A DNA stretch of 39,065 nt from Spirochaetota bacterium (GTDB lineage: Bacteria > Spirochaetota > Spirochaetia > Treponematales > UBA12059), in assembly GCA_029560805.1 (NCBI GenBank), contig JAKQKE010000187.1, positions 1-39,065 of the forward strand. Direction: 5' to 3'. Both the position numbers and the translations under genes were made by a program. The notes below the pieces were generated by a model, which did not search any database, was not told the DNA's origin, and worked only from the letters and a program-made list of their open reading frames with translations. Positions 29,442 through 38,026 of the stretch are shown here, one piece after another (position 1 is the stretch's first letter; each line of letters opens with the position of its first letter).

Positions 29442-30429
29442 GTCGTCCTGCGACGAGTGCGCGGCGGCCATCGTCGCGGACGGCCGCCGCGTCGCCTCAA
29501 ACGTCGTGGCCACGCAGATCGCCAGGCACGCCGCCTTCGACGGCGTCGTACCGGAGATCGCCTCGCGCCTACATACCGAATGGATCCAGGACGTCGTATC
29601 GAAAGCCATCGCCGACGCTGGGATAGCCGAAGGCGCCATCGACGGCGTGGCCGTAACGGCCAGGCCCGGCCTCGCCGGCTCCCTGCTCGTCGGTGTATCC
29701 TTCGCCAAGGCGTTCGCCTGGTCGCGAGGTCTGCCTTTTATCGGCGTGAACCATGTGCTGGCCCACCTCTACGCGCCGCTCCTCGATGACGAGGTCGAGT
29801 ATCCATTCATCGGCCTGATCGTCTCCGGCGGCCACACGCTGATATGCCGGGCCGACGGTTTCGACGACGTAACCGTGCTGGGCACGACCATCGACGACGC
29901 CATCGGAGAGGCCTTCGATAAGGTGGCCAAGCACTACGGCCTCGGCTACCCGGGCGGTAGCGCCATCGACCGACTGGCGCGCGCGGGCGATGCCGCGGCC
30001 TGCGACTTCCCAAGGCCGAACCTGTACAAGGGCGAGCACCGCTACGATGTATCGTACTCTGGACTCAAGACGGCCGCCATACGCCAGCTCGATCAGTTCT
30101 GGAACCCCGCCTACGAGCGCAACGACGCCAACCTGGCCGCGGCCTTCGAGAGGGCGGCCGTCGACATGCTCGTCTCGAGGCTACTGCGAGCGCTGGACGA
30201 CACGGGCATACGCACGGTGGTCGCCGGCGGCGGCGTCGCGGCGAACACCTACCTGCGATCGCGCCTGGCCGGCAGGGCTGAGCTACGCGTACTCTTCCCG
30301 CCACTGTCGCTCTGCGGCGACAACGCCGCCATGGTCGCCGGCCTCGGCTACCGCATGCTGGAGCGCGGCGACAGGGACGGCCTCCAGCTCAACGCCTCGC
30401 CGCGCGTCGCCGCGTTCAAGCGATCCTAG
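29422..30429 (+). CDS. tsaD: tRNA threonylcarbamoyladenosine transferase TsaD
   Basis: This 335-residue ASKHA-fold protein carries out the last step of t6A37 tRNA modification with TsaB and TsaE. The opening TILGIESSCDECAAAIV is diagnostic. The metal ligands are His111 and His115 (NHVLAHLYAP). SGGHT, GTTIDDAIGEAFDKVAK and GGGVAAN follow in the usual order. Length is normal. The start overlaps the deacetylase gene by 20 bases and has no own ribosome site, so it is probably translated by coupling. tsaB and tsaE are not in this window. Confidence 0.96.
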   Translation: MTILGIESSCDECAAAIVADGRRVASNVVATQIARHAAFDGVVPEIASRLHTEWIQDVVSKAIADAGIAEGAIDGVAVTARPGLAGSLLVGVSFAKAFAWSRGLPFIGVNHVLAHLYAPLLDDEVEYPFIGLIVSGGHTLICRADGFDDVTVLGTTIDDAIGEAFDKVAKHYGLGYPGGSAIDRLARAGDAAACDFPRPNLYKGEHRYDVSYSGLKTAAIRQLDQFWNPAYERNDANLAAAFERAAVDMLVSRLLRALDDTGIRTVVAGGGVAANTYLRSRLAGRAELRVLFPPLSLCGDNAAMVAGLGYRMLERGDRDGLQLNASPRVAAFKRS

Positions 30430-30441
30430 CGAGGCCCCGCC

Positions 30442-30861
30442 CTACTCCTTGAGCCCGACGCCAGACTCTACGAGCCTGATCGAGCCGATCCGATTGGTCA
30501 GGCCGTAACGGCGATAGCGTAGCTCGCAGAGCATGGCCCGCCGCTCGGCCCCCGAGCCGCCAGCCTCGCCTTGCACGATGATCAGGAAACGCAGGGTTCC
30601 AGGCTCCCTCTCGCCGAAGTCGAACAGCTCGTAGCTTCCTCGAACCAGGTTCCCGAGGCCTAGGTCGGATGAGAATTCCGGCGCTACGAGATCCTTGACC
30701 AACGCTTCATCGCCCGAGGACAGGGCCCTGAAGTAGCGGACGACGAGCGATTCCCTAGCCGCTTCGCTACGCGAGTACAGGCTGACGCCCACGATGACCG
30801 CGGCCGCGACGGCCAGGACGGCCCCCGCGGATAGGACGATGACGAGCCTCGGCTTGGTCAT
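30442..30861 (-). CDS. Small membrane-anchored hypothetical protein
   Basis: The 139-residue protein has one N-terminal hydrophobic segment (residues 6-28, LVIVLSAGAVLAVAAAVIVG). A helix (about 33-60, ARESLVVRYFRALSSGDEAL) and a beta-rich C-terminal part (about 75-133) follow, ending RIGSIRLVESG. The helix-plus-sheet pattern with VRYFRALSSGDE recalls NTF2/DUF4878-type lumicin-like folds, but this is only an impression. It lies nine bases after kbl and is the last gene of that transcript. It converges on tsaD with a 12-base gap and no terminator. Confidence 0.7.
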   Translation of the reverse strand: MTKPRLVIVLSAGAVLAVAAAVIVGVSLYSRSEAARESLVVRYFRALSSGDEALVKDLVAPEFSSDLGLGNLVRGSYELFDFGEREPGTLRFLIIVQGEAGGSGAERRAMLCELRYRRYGLTNRIGSIRLVESGVGLKE

Positions 30862-30870
30862 CGAACTACC

Positions 30871-32064
30871 CTACTTCTTGACGGCGCCCATCGCGGCACC
30901 GACCTTGGCGAAGGCCGCCACCGCAGCGTCGATCTGCTCGACCGAGTGGGCCGCGGATACCTGGACACGGATCCTGGCCTTGCCCCTGGGCACGACCGGG
31001 AAGCTGAAGCCTATCACGTAGATGCCCTCGTCGAGCAGGCGGTCGGCCATCTCGTGGGCGAGGCGCTCGTCGTAAAGCATAACCGGGCAGATGGGGTGCA
31101 CGCCCGGACGTACGTCGAGGCCGGCCCTGGCCAGGCCGTCCCTGAAGCGCTTGGTGTTCGACTCGAGCCTATCGCGCAGCTCGGTCGACTCCGTCAGTAG
31201 CTCGAGAGCCTTGAGAGTGCCGCCGACTATGGCAGGGGCGAGCGTGTTGGAGAACAGGTAGGGTCTGGCCTTCTGCCTGAGATACTCGACGATCTCGGCC
31301 TTGCCGGCGACGCAGCCGCCGGAAGCGCCGCCGAGGGCCTTGCCGAAGGTCGTCGTGATGATATCGACGCGATCCATCACGCCGCGGTACTCGTGGGTGC
31401 CGCGGCCGCGCTTGCCGATGAAGCCGGTCGCGTGGCTGTCGTCGACCATCACGAGGGCGTCATAGCGCTCGGCCAGGTCGCAGATGCACTCGAGGTCGGC
31501 GATGTCGCCGTCCATCGAGAAGACGCCGTCGGTCGCGACCAGTCGCAGACGCTTGCCGGCGGCGGCCTTGAGCTTGGCCTCGAGGTCGTCGAAGTCGCCG
31601 TGCTGGTAGATCAGGCGCTCGGCCTTGGACAGGCGCACGCCGTCGATGATCGACGCGTGGTTGAGGCTGTCGGCGACGATGGCGCAGTCGGCGTCGAGCA
31701 GGGGTTCGAACACGGCGCCGTTCGCGTCGAAGCAGGACGAGAACAGGATGGCGTCCTCGGTGCCGAGGAATTCGGAGCAGGCGCGCTCGAGCCGCTTGTG
31801 TGGTTCCTGCGTGCCGCAGATGAAGCGGACGCTCGACAGCCCGTAGCCCCACTCATCCATGGCTCGCTTGGCCGCCTCGCGGATCTCGGGGTTATTGGCC
31901 AAGCCGAGGTAATTATTGGCGCAGAAGTTGACGAGGCCCTTGCCGCCCTTGACCGAGACCAAGGCCCCCTGGGGCGTCGTGATGACGCGCTCGTCCTTAT
32001 AGAGCCCTTCGTCCCTGATGGCCGCGAGCTTGGCCGTAAGCTCGTCCTTCATCGCTCCGTACAT
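30871..32064 (-). CDS. kbl: Glycine C-acetyltransferase (2-amino-3-ketobutyrate CoA ligase)
   Basis: This 397-residue PLP enzyme of the alpha-oxoamine synthase family splits 2-amino-3-ketobutyrate with CoA into glycine and acetyl-CoA in threonine catabolism. Motifs include [49 protein letters not shown] and the PLP lysine in [14 protein letters not shown]. Length and sequence fit Kbl better than BioF or HemA. The start ATG 32064 lies behind AAGGAGA; the frame is open upstream to 32124, but that extension lies in the leader. A threonine dehydrogenase gene is not adjacent. The glycine formed could feed the gcv operon of this window. Confidence 0.94.
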   Translation of the reverse strand: MYGAMKDELTAKLAAIRDEGLYKDERVITTPQGALVSVKGGKGLVNFCANNYLGLANNPEIREAAKRAMDEWGYGLSSVRFICGTQEPHKRLERACSEFLGTEDAILFSSCFDANGAVFEPLLDADCAIVADSLNHASIIDGVRLSKAERLIYQHGDFDDLEAKLKAAAGKRLRLVATDGVFSMDGDIADLECICDLAERYDALVMVDDSHATGFIGKRGRGTHEYRGVMDRVDIITTTFGKALGGASGGCVAGKAEIVEYLRQKARPYLFSNTLAPAIVGGTLKALELLTESTELRDRLESNTKRFRDGLARAGLDVRPGVHPICPVMLYDERLAHEMADRLLDEGIYVIGFSFPVVPRGKARIRVQVSAAHSVEQIDAAVAAFAKVGAAMGAVKK

Positions 32065-32122
32065 AGATATTCTCCTTATATTGCTCGATGGAACAGCGAG
32101 CGGAAACGTACTACCCGGGCAC

Positions 32123-32152
32123 ATAGTAGTGCCGGACGACCGCTCGATGCAA
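32123..32152 (-). promoter_or_regulatory. Candidate promoter of kbl
   Basis: Minus-strand TTGCAT and TACTAT are separated by 18 bases. The -10 box sits in the loop of a small inverted repeat, GGCAC-TACTAT-GTGCC, which could be an operator. Confidence 0.45.
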
Positions 32153-32156
32153 CGCC

Positions 32157-33464
32157 TTACAGAAGGCTCGAGGCCAGTTCGGCGAGCTCGCTGCGCTCGC
32201 TCTTCTGGAGGGTCACATGACCGTAGATCGGCTGCCCCTTGAACGCGTCGACCAGGTACGAGAGCCCGTTGGAGTTGGCGTCGAGGTACATGTTGTCAAT
32301 CTGGTACGGGTCGCCCGTGAGCACGACCTTGGAGCCCTCGCCGGCCCTGGAGACTATGGTCTTGATCTCGTGCGGCGTCAGGTTCTGGGCCTCGTCGATC
32401 ACGATGTACTCGTTCGGCAGCGATCGGCCGCGTATGTACGATAGCGCCTCGATCTCGATCTGCTTATCCTTGATCATCTGATCGACGGTCTTGACCTTGT
32501 CCCGCTTGTGCACCCCGAGTATGTACTCGAGGTTGTCGAACAGGGGCTGCATCCAGTTGGACATCTTGGCCTGCTTCTCGCCAGGCAGGTAGCCGATATC
32601 CTTGCCGACCGGCACGACCGGCCTCGTTACGAGCATCTTGCCGTATACCTTGTCGTCGAACACCTTACGGAGGCCGGCCGCGATCGCGAGCAGCGTCTTG
32701 CCGGTGCCGGCCTTGCCGACGATGGTAACGAGGCTGAGCCTATCATCGAGCAGCAGCTCGAGGGCCACCCGTTGCCTGGCGTTGAGGGGCGAGACGCCGT
32801 AGACCGAGCCGAGCTCCCCCTGCAGCGCCTCGACGAAACCCTCGTCCGGCCTATAGCGGGCTAGGCGCTCTGCCGCGCCGCCGCGCTCGCGGAGTAGCAC
32901 GAATTCGTTGGGACGCTGCGCCTCCTTCCAAGGCAGGTTGCCGGTGGCGTCGAGCGCGGCTATCGCGTCCGACGCCACGTCGACCTCGACGACACCCTGG
33001 TAGAGCGTGGCGATGTCGACCTTCTCCTTCTCGTAGTCGACCGCCTTGACGCCGAGGGCCGTAGCCTTGACCCTGGCGTTGATGTCCTTGGACACGAAGA
33101 AGACCTGGCGCCCAGATTCCTTGATCGCCGCGGCGCACAGGATGATCCGGTTATCGTTCTTGGCCGTATCGAAGCCCTTCGGGGCCGTATCCGACTGGGC
33201 GAGCGATACGCGCAAGATGGAGCCATTTTCAAGCTTGACGCCGTCGTGGAGATCGCCCCGCTTGGAGACGCCGTCGAGAAAACGTATCGCGTCGCGCGCG
33301 CTCTTGCCGCGCTGGTCCGAATAGGTCTTCAGGTGGTCGAGTTCCTCAAGCACCTGAAGGGGGATGACGATCTCGTTGTCCCTGAAGGACAGTACCGATT
33401 CCGGGTTGTGGATGAGTATGTTGGTGTCGACGACGAAGACCTTACGCTCGCTGGAATCAGCCAT
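32157..33464 (-). CDS. PIN domain-PhoH family ATPase (PhoH2 type)
   Basis: The 435-residue protein joins an N-terminal PIN nuclease domain (about 8-150) to a PhoH ATPase domain (about 225-430). PIN acidic residues are visible: Asp13 in VVDTNILIH, Glu40/Glu41 in VLEELDHLK and Asp104 in [10 protein letters not shown]. The ATPase has Walker A GKAGTGKT at 250-257, Walker [14 protein letters not shown], and [11 protein letters not shown]. PhoH2 proteins of this build are reported as RNA helicases/ribonucleases, often with a toxin-antitoxin-like partner (phoAT); no such small partner is seen here. ATG 33464 follows AGGGG. Kbl follows after 92 bases under its own promoter. Confidence 0.93.
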   Translation of the reverse strand: MADSSERKVFVVDTNILIHNPESVLSFRDNEIVIPLQVLEELDHLKTYSDQRGKSARDAIRFLDGVSKRGDLHDGVKLENGSILRVSLAQSDTAPKGFDTAKNDNRIILCAAAIKESGRQVFFVSKDINARVKATALGVKAVDYEKEKVDIATLYQGVVEVDVASDAIAALDATGNLPWKEAQRPNEFVLLRERGGAAERLARYRPDEGFVEALQGELGSVYGVSPLNARQRVALELLLDDRLSLVTIVGKAGTGKTLLAIAAGLRKVFDDKVYGKMLVTRPVVPVGKDIGYLPGEKQAKMSNWMQPLFDNLEYILGVHKRDKVKTVDQMIKDKQIEIEALSYIRGRSLPNEYIVIDEAQNLTPHEIKTIVSRAGEGSKVVLTGDPYQIDNMYLDANSNGLSYLVDAFKGQPIYGHVTLQKSERSELAELASSLL

Positions 33465-33500
33465 GGTGCCCCCTAGTCAGGCGTTTCGCGCCATGCGTCA

Positions 33501-33528
33501 AGTATAGCGCGAGGAGCTAGGCGCGCAA
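33501..33528 (-). promoter_or_regulatory. Promoter of the PIN-PhoH gene
   Basis: Minus-strand TTGCGC and TATACT are separated by 16 bases, giving a leader of about 30 bases with an AGGGG site. The -35 lies next to the 17-bp repeat array, so array length could alter spacing to upstream sequence but not to the promoter itself. Confidence 0.5.
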
Positions 33529-33531
33529 GGC

Positions 33532-33625
33532 CGCCTGGCCGCCGTCAGCGCCTGGCCGCCGTCAGCGCCTGGCCGCCGTTAGCGCCTGGCCGCCGCCTGG
33601 CCGCCGTCAGCGCCTGGCCGGCCGG
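33532..33625. repeat. 17-bp minisatellite at the end of the rhomboid gene
   Basis: The unit CGCCTGGCCGCCGTCAG occurs at 33532, 33549, 33566 (one change), as a truncated 11-bp copy at 33583, in full again at 33594, and partly at 33611. The last copies form the rhomboid stop codon and final residues. No spacers vary, so this is a simple tandem repeat. Confidence 0.95.
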
Positions 33626-34164
33626 AGGTAGCCGAAGATGCTGCCGCAGAGCCCGCCTATGATGTGGCCGAATTCGCTGATGTTGTTGTCCCGGAAGGCG
33701 TTGAACACCTCCTTGCCGAGGTAGAGGACGAGGACCAGGATGAAGGTGAGCGGTATCTCGCCTTTGTTGAAGTTGGTGAACGACGACAGGAGTATCATCA
33801 TGAACACGATGCCGCTCGCGCCCATCAGGCCGGTCTGGAATAGGAGGATGTTCAGTATGCCGGTCACGAAGGCGGTGATCAGGGTCATGATGGCCATGCC
33901 GCCCGAGCCGTAGGCCGACTCGAGTATGGGCCCGAGCAGCAGGATGAACGAGAAATTGGACAGGAAATGGTTGATATCGGCGTGCCCGAGTATGTGGCTG
34001 AAGAGCCGCACGTACGAACGCATCGACTGCGGGTCGAAGCCGCCGCGCCCGGGCACCGAGAACCAGGAGGCCGTCAGCCCCGGCAACAAGCTATCGAACA
34101 GCAGGACGATGGCGCATATCAGGGTGAAGGTCAGCGTGGTTGGCGCGTTATAGCGTATCCTCAT
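33607..34164 (-). CDS. Rhomboid family intramembrane serine protease
   Basis: The 185-residue polytopic protein has about six membrane segments, the minimal rhomboid core. The catalytic serine is Ser117 in MGASGIVFMM (GxSG) and the catalytic His is His167 in EFGHIIGG. HFLSNF (His66, Asn70) is the conserved HxxxN of the second helix. Rhomboids cut membrane proteins within the bilayer; substrates are unknown. ATG 34164 follows GGAG. It follows xth by 24 bases, probably as one transcript. The last residues (RPARR) and stop codon are encoded by the first unit of a 17-bp repeat array. Confidence 0.9.
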   Translation of the reverse strand: MRIRYNAPTTLTFTLICAIVLLFDSLLPGLTASWFSVPGRGGFDPQSMRSYVRLFSHILGHADINHFLSNFSFILLLGPILESAYGSGGMAIMTLITAFVTGILNILLFQTGLMGASGIVFMMILLSSFTNFNKGEIPLTFILVLVLYLGKEVFNAFRDNNISEFGHIIGGLCGSIFGYLRPARR

Positions 34165-34188
34165 ATCGTTCTCCAGCGTATGGCGGAA

Positions 34189-34971
34189 TCAAAGCTCGAG
34201 CGATAGCGTTACCGGGCAGTGGTCCGAGCCCATGACCGCCTTGCCGATGGCCGCATGGCGGACCGCCGGGAATAGGGCCTCGTCGACGCAGTGGTAGTCG
34301 AGGCGCCAACCTATGTCCTTCTCTCGGGCCTTCATCCGGTAGCTCCACCAGCTGTAGTGACCGGACTCGCCCGGATGCATGCGCCTGAAGGTATCGGCGT
34401 AGCCGGCCGACAGGAAGCGGGTCATCCAGGCCCGTTCCTCGGGCAGGTAGCCGGGATTGCCCTCGTTGGCCTTGGGATAGGTCAGGTCGATGGGCTCGTG
34501 AGCGATATTATAATCGCCTGCCACCGACACGTGGCGCCCTTCGGCGACGATAGCGTCGCAACGCGCCAACACGGCGTCGCAGAAGCGTAGCTTGTAGTCG
34601 AGCCTGGCCCCGGCCTCCTGGGAATTCGGGAAATAGGCGCTGACGACGACGAGCTCGCCGAAATCCGCCTCGAGGTAGCGCCCCTCGTCGTCGAATTCGT
34701 CTATCCCTAAGGGCCGCACGGATCGCGGTTCCTTAAGCGAGTACACGGCGACCCCCGAATAGCCTCGGCGCTTGGCGCTGGCCCAGTAGGGCCGGTACAC
34801 GCGCCCATCGGCCGCGATCGGGGCGAAGAACTCCTTGCCGAGTTGCGACGGGTCGGCCTTGGTCTCCTGGAGACAGACGACGTCGGCGGACGACGAGGCC
34901 AGCCACTCGAAGAACCCCTTGGTAGCGACGGCGCGTATGCCGTTCACGTTCCACGATGCCACTGTGATCAT
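34189..34971 (-). CDS. xth: Exodeoxyribonuclease III (AP endonuclease)
   Basis: This 260-residue Mg-dependent nuclease of the ExoIII/APE1 family takes part in base-excision repair. Catalytic motifs are WNVNGIRA at 7-14, LQETKAD with Glu36, AGDYNIAHEPIDL with the Asp/Asn pair near 152-154, and MGSDHCPVTL near the end. W.WWSYR, typical of bacterial ExoIII (here HYSWWSYRM), is present. ATG 34971 is behind GGAG, 30 bases after the PEGA gene. Complete and normal length. Confidence 0.95.
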   Translation of the reverse strand: MITVASWNVNGIRAVATKGFFEWLASSSADVVCLQETKADPSQLGKEFFAPIAADGRVYRPYWASAKRRGYSGVAVYSLKEPRSVRPLGIDEFDDEGRYLEADFGELVVVSAYFPNSQEAGARLDYKLRFCDAVLARCDAIVAEGRHVSVAGDYNIAHEPIDLTYPKANEGNPGYLPEERAWMTRFLSAGYADTFRRMHPGESGHYSWWSYRMKAREKDIGWRLDYHCVDEALFPAVRHAAIGKAVMGSDHCPVTLSLEL

Positions 34972-35001
34972 AGCCGCTCCGATTCGCTGATGGTTTCTAT
35001 C

Positions 35002-35988
35002 CTATGGCGTCACGACGATGTCGAGCTCCACCGACAGGACGACGTTGTAGACCTTACCGCGCAGGGCCATAAGTTTTCTCGTCATCGAGTAGTCGCCTAT
35101 CCTGAAGAACAGGGTATGTTCGCCCGGCTCCACGCTCAGGCCGCTCATATCGCCGGGCTCGACGACTTTGCCGTCTATCGTCACGTAGGTGCCCGCCGGG
35201 GCCTGGAACGCTATGAAGGGGGCGTTCGGCGTCAGCGTGACCGATAACGGGGAGACGACGCCCGCCTCGACCGGCACCGTGACGATCTCCTCGCGGTAAC
35301 CCTCCGCGCGGACCCGTACGACGCGCGGCCCCTTCCTGGCCAGGATGAGCCGACCAGGATTCTCGGCCATCCTGTCGTCTATGAACACCGAGACGCCTTG
35401 AACCTCGGCGCCATCGATGGTCGTTACGCTGACCCTGATGCCGCCCTCGTCGCGGAGGACCGGCCTGATGGTCAGCTTGAACTCAGCGGATTCCATAGCC
35501 GGCAAGAGCCCCTTGCCGATGGGAGAGAGTTTGAACATGAGCGGGAAATCGGCCAGACCGGCTATGGCCGGTATCAGGCTGGCGAACGGGCCGCCCTTGA
35601 TGCCGTGAGAGGCTATGATCGGCAGGATCAAGCTCATCGAAACCCGCTGCGGCAAGGGCTGGGTGGATATCAGCCGGGCTTCGTAGTCGAAACGGCCGGA
35701 CGTCGGAGTCGGAGCTATGCCGGAGTACAGCGACCAGGCGATCGACGACTCGGCTCCCTGGAAGGCCTTGGGTATGCGCAGCTCGAATTCGACGCCCTGG
35801 ATGAACGTAGGATCGGCCGGAAACAACACGGCCACCGCCTCGTTATAGCGCAGGGATACGACGGCGCCGCCCGGTTCCTCCGACGACAGCGAGACGACCG
35901 ACGACACGACGGTACGGACTCCCTGCGGGAACGCCGCCGCGACGGAGAGGATGGCCGAGATGCACGACATCAGGACGATACGCTTCAT
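35002..35988 (-). CDS. Secreted PEGA-domain protein
   Basis: The 328-residue protein has a signal peptide (residues 1-21, ending AAAFPQG). The middle (about 25-190) is beta-rich with no family I know. Two PEGA-like domains close it: around 205-245 (VFIDDRMAENPGRLILARKG, VRAEGYREE) and around 265-305 (APAGTYVTIDGKVVEPG, LSVEPGEHTLFFRIGDY). PEGA domains usually sit on surface or periplasmic proteins and are frequent in spirochaetes. Its start overlaps the stop of the LysM/M23 gene (ATGA), so a shared envelope role is likely. Confidence 0.8.
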   Translation of the reverse strand: MKRIVLMSCISAILSVAAAFPQGVRTVVSSVVSLSSEEPGGAVVSLRYNEAVAVLFPADPTFIQGVEFELRIPKAFQGAESSIAWSLYSGIAPTPTSGRFDYEARLISTQPLPQRVSMSLILPIIASHGIKGGPFASLIPAIAGLADFPLMFKLSPIGKGLLPAMESAEFKLTIRPVLRDEGGIRVSVTTIDGAEVQGVSVFIDDRMAENPGRLILARKGPRVVRVRAEGYREEIVTVPVEAGVVSPLSVTLTPNAPFIAFQAPAGTYVTIDGKVVEPGDMSGLSVEPGEHTLFFRIGDYSMTRKLMALRGKVYNVVLSVELDIVVTP

Positions 35989-36956
35989 GGCTTCAACCCG
36001 GGCAGGTACCTGGAGGGATCCTTGGCCTGGCCGCTCAGCCGTATCTCGAAATGGAGATGGGGGCCGGTGGATAGGCCGGTCGAACCGACCGCGCCGATTA
36101 TTGTACCCGATCGCACCGTTTGGTTCAACACGACGTCAACGGCCGATAGGTGGCCGTAGACCGTGGATAATCCGCCGCCGTGGTCGAGTACGACGAACAG
36201 ACCGAGCGCAGAGTCGTTGCCGGTCTGCAGTACGGTTCCGTCACGGGCGGCGACGACGTCGGATCCTAGCGGCGCTGCGAGGTCGACGCCCTCGTGCATA
36301 CGGTCGTGCCCGTCTATCGGGCTTCGCCTATAGCCGTAGCGGCTCGTTAGAAGCCCCGTCGGCAGGGGCATGCGGAAGCCTACGTTCAGGAAGAACGATC
36401 GCTCGGTCGCGTTGAGCCTGGCCCCGGGCAGGAAGCCCAAGACGACTGCGCCGCCGCTCCTCCAGACCGATACCGAGTCGTCGCCGGACGGTCCCATCGA
36501 CCTTCCGGCCTTCAAGATGGCCTCGAAATCGCTCGCCGGCGCAGAGGGCACGAACAACCCGGCTATCGACGGCACGAGGACGGCCTCGCCCGGCTCGAAC
36601 GGTCGCGGCCGGCTCAACCCGTTAAGCGTGGCTAGGGTGTCGTATGGTACATTGAGCCTGGCGGCCACCGCGAAGAGATCCTCCCCCCCGGCGGCCACCC
36701 AACGGCAGATGAACAGGTCGGGGTACGGCGAGGCGGTCCGCTCGGCGCGATACGACTGGGCCAGCGCGTCCTGAAGCTGGACATACACTACGTCGCGCGG
36801 CCCAAGGCTACGGATGAGCGGATAATCGTAGGCAGAGCGCGCCTCCGGAGTCTGGGCGCTAGCCGGGACGACCGCGAGGATCGAGGGGACAGCGACGATC
36901 GCGAGGACCGAGAGGATCGTCGCGGCGGACAGCTGGCGCGACGACGACGCGGTCAC
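35985..36956 (-). CDS. Secreted LysM/M23 family peptidase
   Basis: The 323-residue protein has a signal peptide (about 1-34, ILSVLAIVAVPSILAVVPAS then AQ). One LysM-like domain is around 80-125 (AAGGEDLFAVAARLNVPYDT, LNGLSRPRPF). The M23 domain covers about 200-318, with zinc ligands in DRMHEGVDLAAP (His, Asp) and HLHFEI. All catalytic positions appear intact. The start is GTG 36956, overlapping the previous gene as GTGA. The same frame is open far upstream, but that part is out of frame with the real gene there and is rich in Arg and Ser, as shadow frames are. Second gene of its type in the window. Confidence 0.88.
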   Translation of the reverse strand: MTASSSRQLSAATILSVLAIVAVPSILAVVPASAQTPEARSAYDYPLIRSLGPRDVVYVQLQDALAQSYRAERTASPYPDLFICRWVAAGGEDLFAVAARLNVPYDTLATLNGLSRPRPFEPGEAVLVPSIAGLFVPSAPASDFEAILKAGRSMGPSGDDSVSVWRSGGAVVLGFLPGARLNATERSFFLNVGFRMPLPTGLLTSRYGYRRSPIDGHDRMHEGVDLAAPLGSDVVAARDGTVLQTGNDSALGLFVVLDHGGGLSTVYGHLSAVDVVLNQTVRSGTIIGAVGSTGLSTGPHLHFEIRLSGQAKDPSRYLPGLKP

Positions 36957-37240
36957 TCGCGCGCCGGCCGAACGGGAGCCGCTCCCCTGCGCCGACGCAG
37001 CCTCGCGGCGATCGACCACGCGACACCGGCGACCAAGGCTACCGAGGCGGCCAGGGTATAGAGGCCGGTATGCTCCGTAGCCAAGTACCAGAGCGGCCAG
37101 ACCACGGCGGCGGCGGCGGCGGCGACTGCCGCGGCGCCGACGAGCCCGAGCGCGGCTCCGCTCAAGGCTCCCCTTCGAGGACCGCGAGCCTTCCGAACGC
37201 CCGAGATTCCAGCAGACTCGTCGCGCCGAGTGGGACTCAT
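36953..37240 (-). CDS. Small two-helix membrane protein
   Basis: The 95-residue protein has a basic N-terminus (RKARGPRRG), two hydrophobic segments (about 27-50, GAALGLVGAAAVAAAAAAVV, and 60-78, LYTLAASVALVAGVAWSIA) and a basic C-terminal end. I know no family. It overlaps the genes on both sides by four bases (ATGA and GTGA), which supports it as real. Confidence 0.7.
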   Translation of the reverse strand: MSPTRRDESAGISGVRKARGPRRGALSGAALGLVGAAAVAAAAAAVVWPLWYLATEHTGLYTLAASVALVAGVAWSIAARLRRRRGAAPVRPARE

Positions 37241-37989
37241 ACGGTTCCGTTCCTGAGCGCCAGGGGTATGAGCCGCATATACGCGATAGCCAACGAGCCT
37301 TCCTCGAGGCCCAGTTTCCGTACCGTCTTGTCCAACAAGTAGCCCGGAACCTGCCCGCCCTCGATGGCGGCGTACAATTCTGCCACGACCGGCTTATGTC
37401 TCCATCGTCGCGCGAGGGCGGCGCAGAGCGCCTCAGCCTCGGCCGACTCGTCGTCGCCCAGGGTCGAGCCCTGACCGATCGTATAGAAGGCAGCCGGGCC
37501 GAGGGCAAGCGCCTCGTCCCGCCAGGCCTCGAGCAGGTCGACGACACGGCTCTCGGAGAAAAGAGCGCCGTCGATCTCCCTCCGGAGCCGCAGCACAGCG
37601 TCGAGGTGGCGTGGCGACGATAGGGCCTTGCGCTCGCTGGCGAAAAACACGGCCGCCGCAGACAACGAGCCGAGCAGTAGCTCGTCGATCAGCGGTATCG
37701 GGTCGCGTACGACTATGGACAGGAACAGATAGACCGCGACGAAGGCCGACGCGGTCATGGCAAGCCGTAGGTAATAGCCCCTGTTCAGGAAATAGCGCCT
37801 CGTGCCTCGCTCCATGGCCGCGTACAGGGCGGTACGGATGCCGTCGGCGCCGCGCGGCGCCGCACCGGAGCCGTAGCGGCCAACGACGGACCCCGGCTCG
37901 GCCGAAGCGAAGGTCTCGGGATCGTCGTAGGGATGGAGTATGACGGGATCATCGCCTCCGAGCACGAAGACATATTTCGTTGGGGTCAT
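37237..37989 (-). CDS. Membrane protein of unknown function, first gene of the envelope operon
   Basis: The 250-residue protein begins MTPTKYVFVLGGDDPVILHP, a beta-strand-like soluble part. Two hydrophobic segments follow (about 75-93, LAMTASAFVAVYLFLSIVV, and 101-116). The C-terminal helical cytoplasmic or periplasmic domain (about 125-250) has LRLRREIDGALFSESRVVDL and ends LALRNGTV. No family is recognised. It heads an overlapping set: this gene, the 95-residue membrane protein, LysM/M23 and PEGA. Its ATG lies exactly seven bases after a -10 box, with no ribosome site, so the transcript is probably leaderless. Confidence 0.75.
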   Translation of the reverse strand: MTPTKYVFVLGGDDPVILHPYDDPETFASAEPGSVVGRYGSGAAPRGADGIRTALYAAMERGTRRYFLNRGYYLRLAMTASAFVAVYLFLSIVVRDPIPLIDELLLGSLSAAAVFFASERKALSSPRHLDAVLRLRREIDGALFSESRVVDLLEAWRDEALALGPAAFYTIGQGSTLGDDESAEAEALCAALARRWRHKPVVAELYAAIEGGQVPGYLLDKTVRKLGLEEGSLAIAYMRLIPLALRNGTV

Positions 37990-37996
37990 ATTGAAG

Positions 37997-38026
37997 AAAG
38001 TACGATCGGCCGGTCGGCCATGTCAA
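37997..38026 (-). promoter_or_regulatory. Promoter of the envelope operon, leaderless
   Basis: A perfect TTGACA (containing the stop codon of the upstream acidic-protein gene) and TACTTT are separated by 18 bases on the minus strand. Seven bases separate the -10 from the ATG, so transcription should begin at the start codon. Confidence 0.65.

Noticed and set aside
33532-33625. CRISPR-like array
   Set aside because: The repeats are contiguous 17-bp units without spacers, and no cas genes are present.
36957-37547. Upstream extension of the LysM/M23 frame
   Set aside because: It runs through two other genes in another frame and is rich in Arg/Ser; the GTG at 36956 begins a proper signal peptide.
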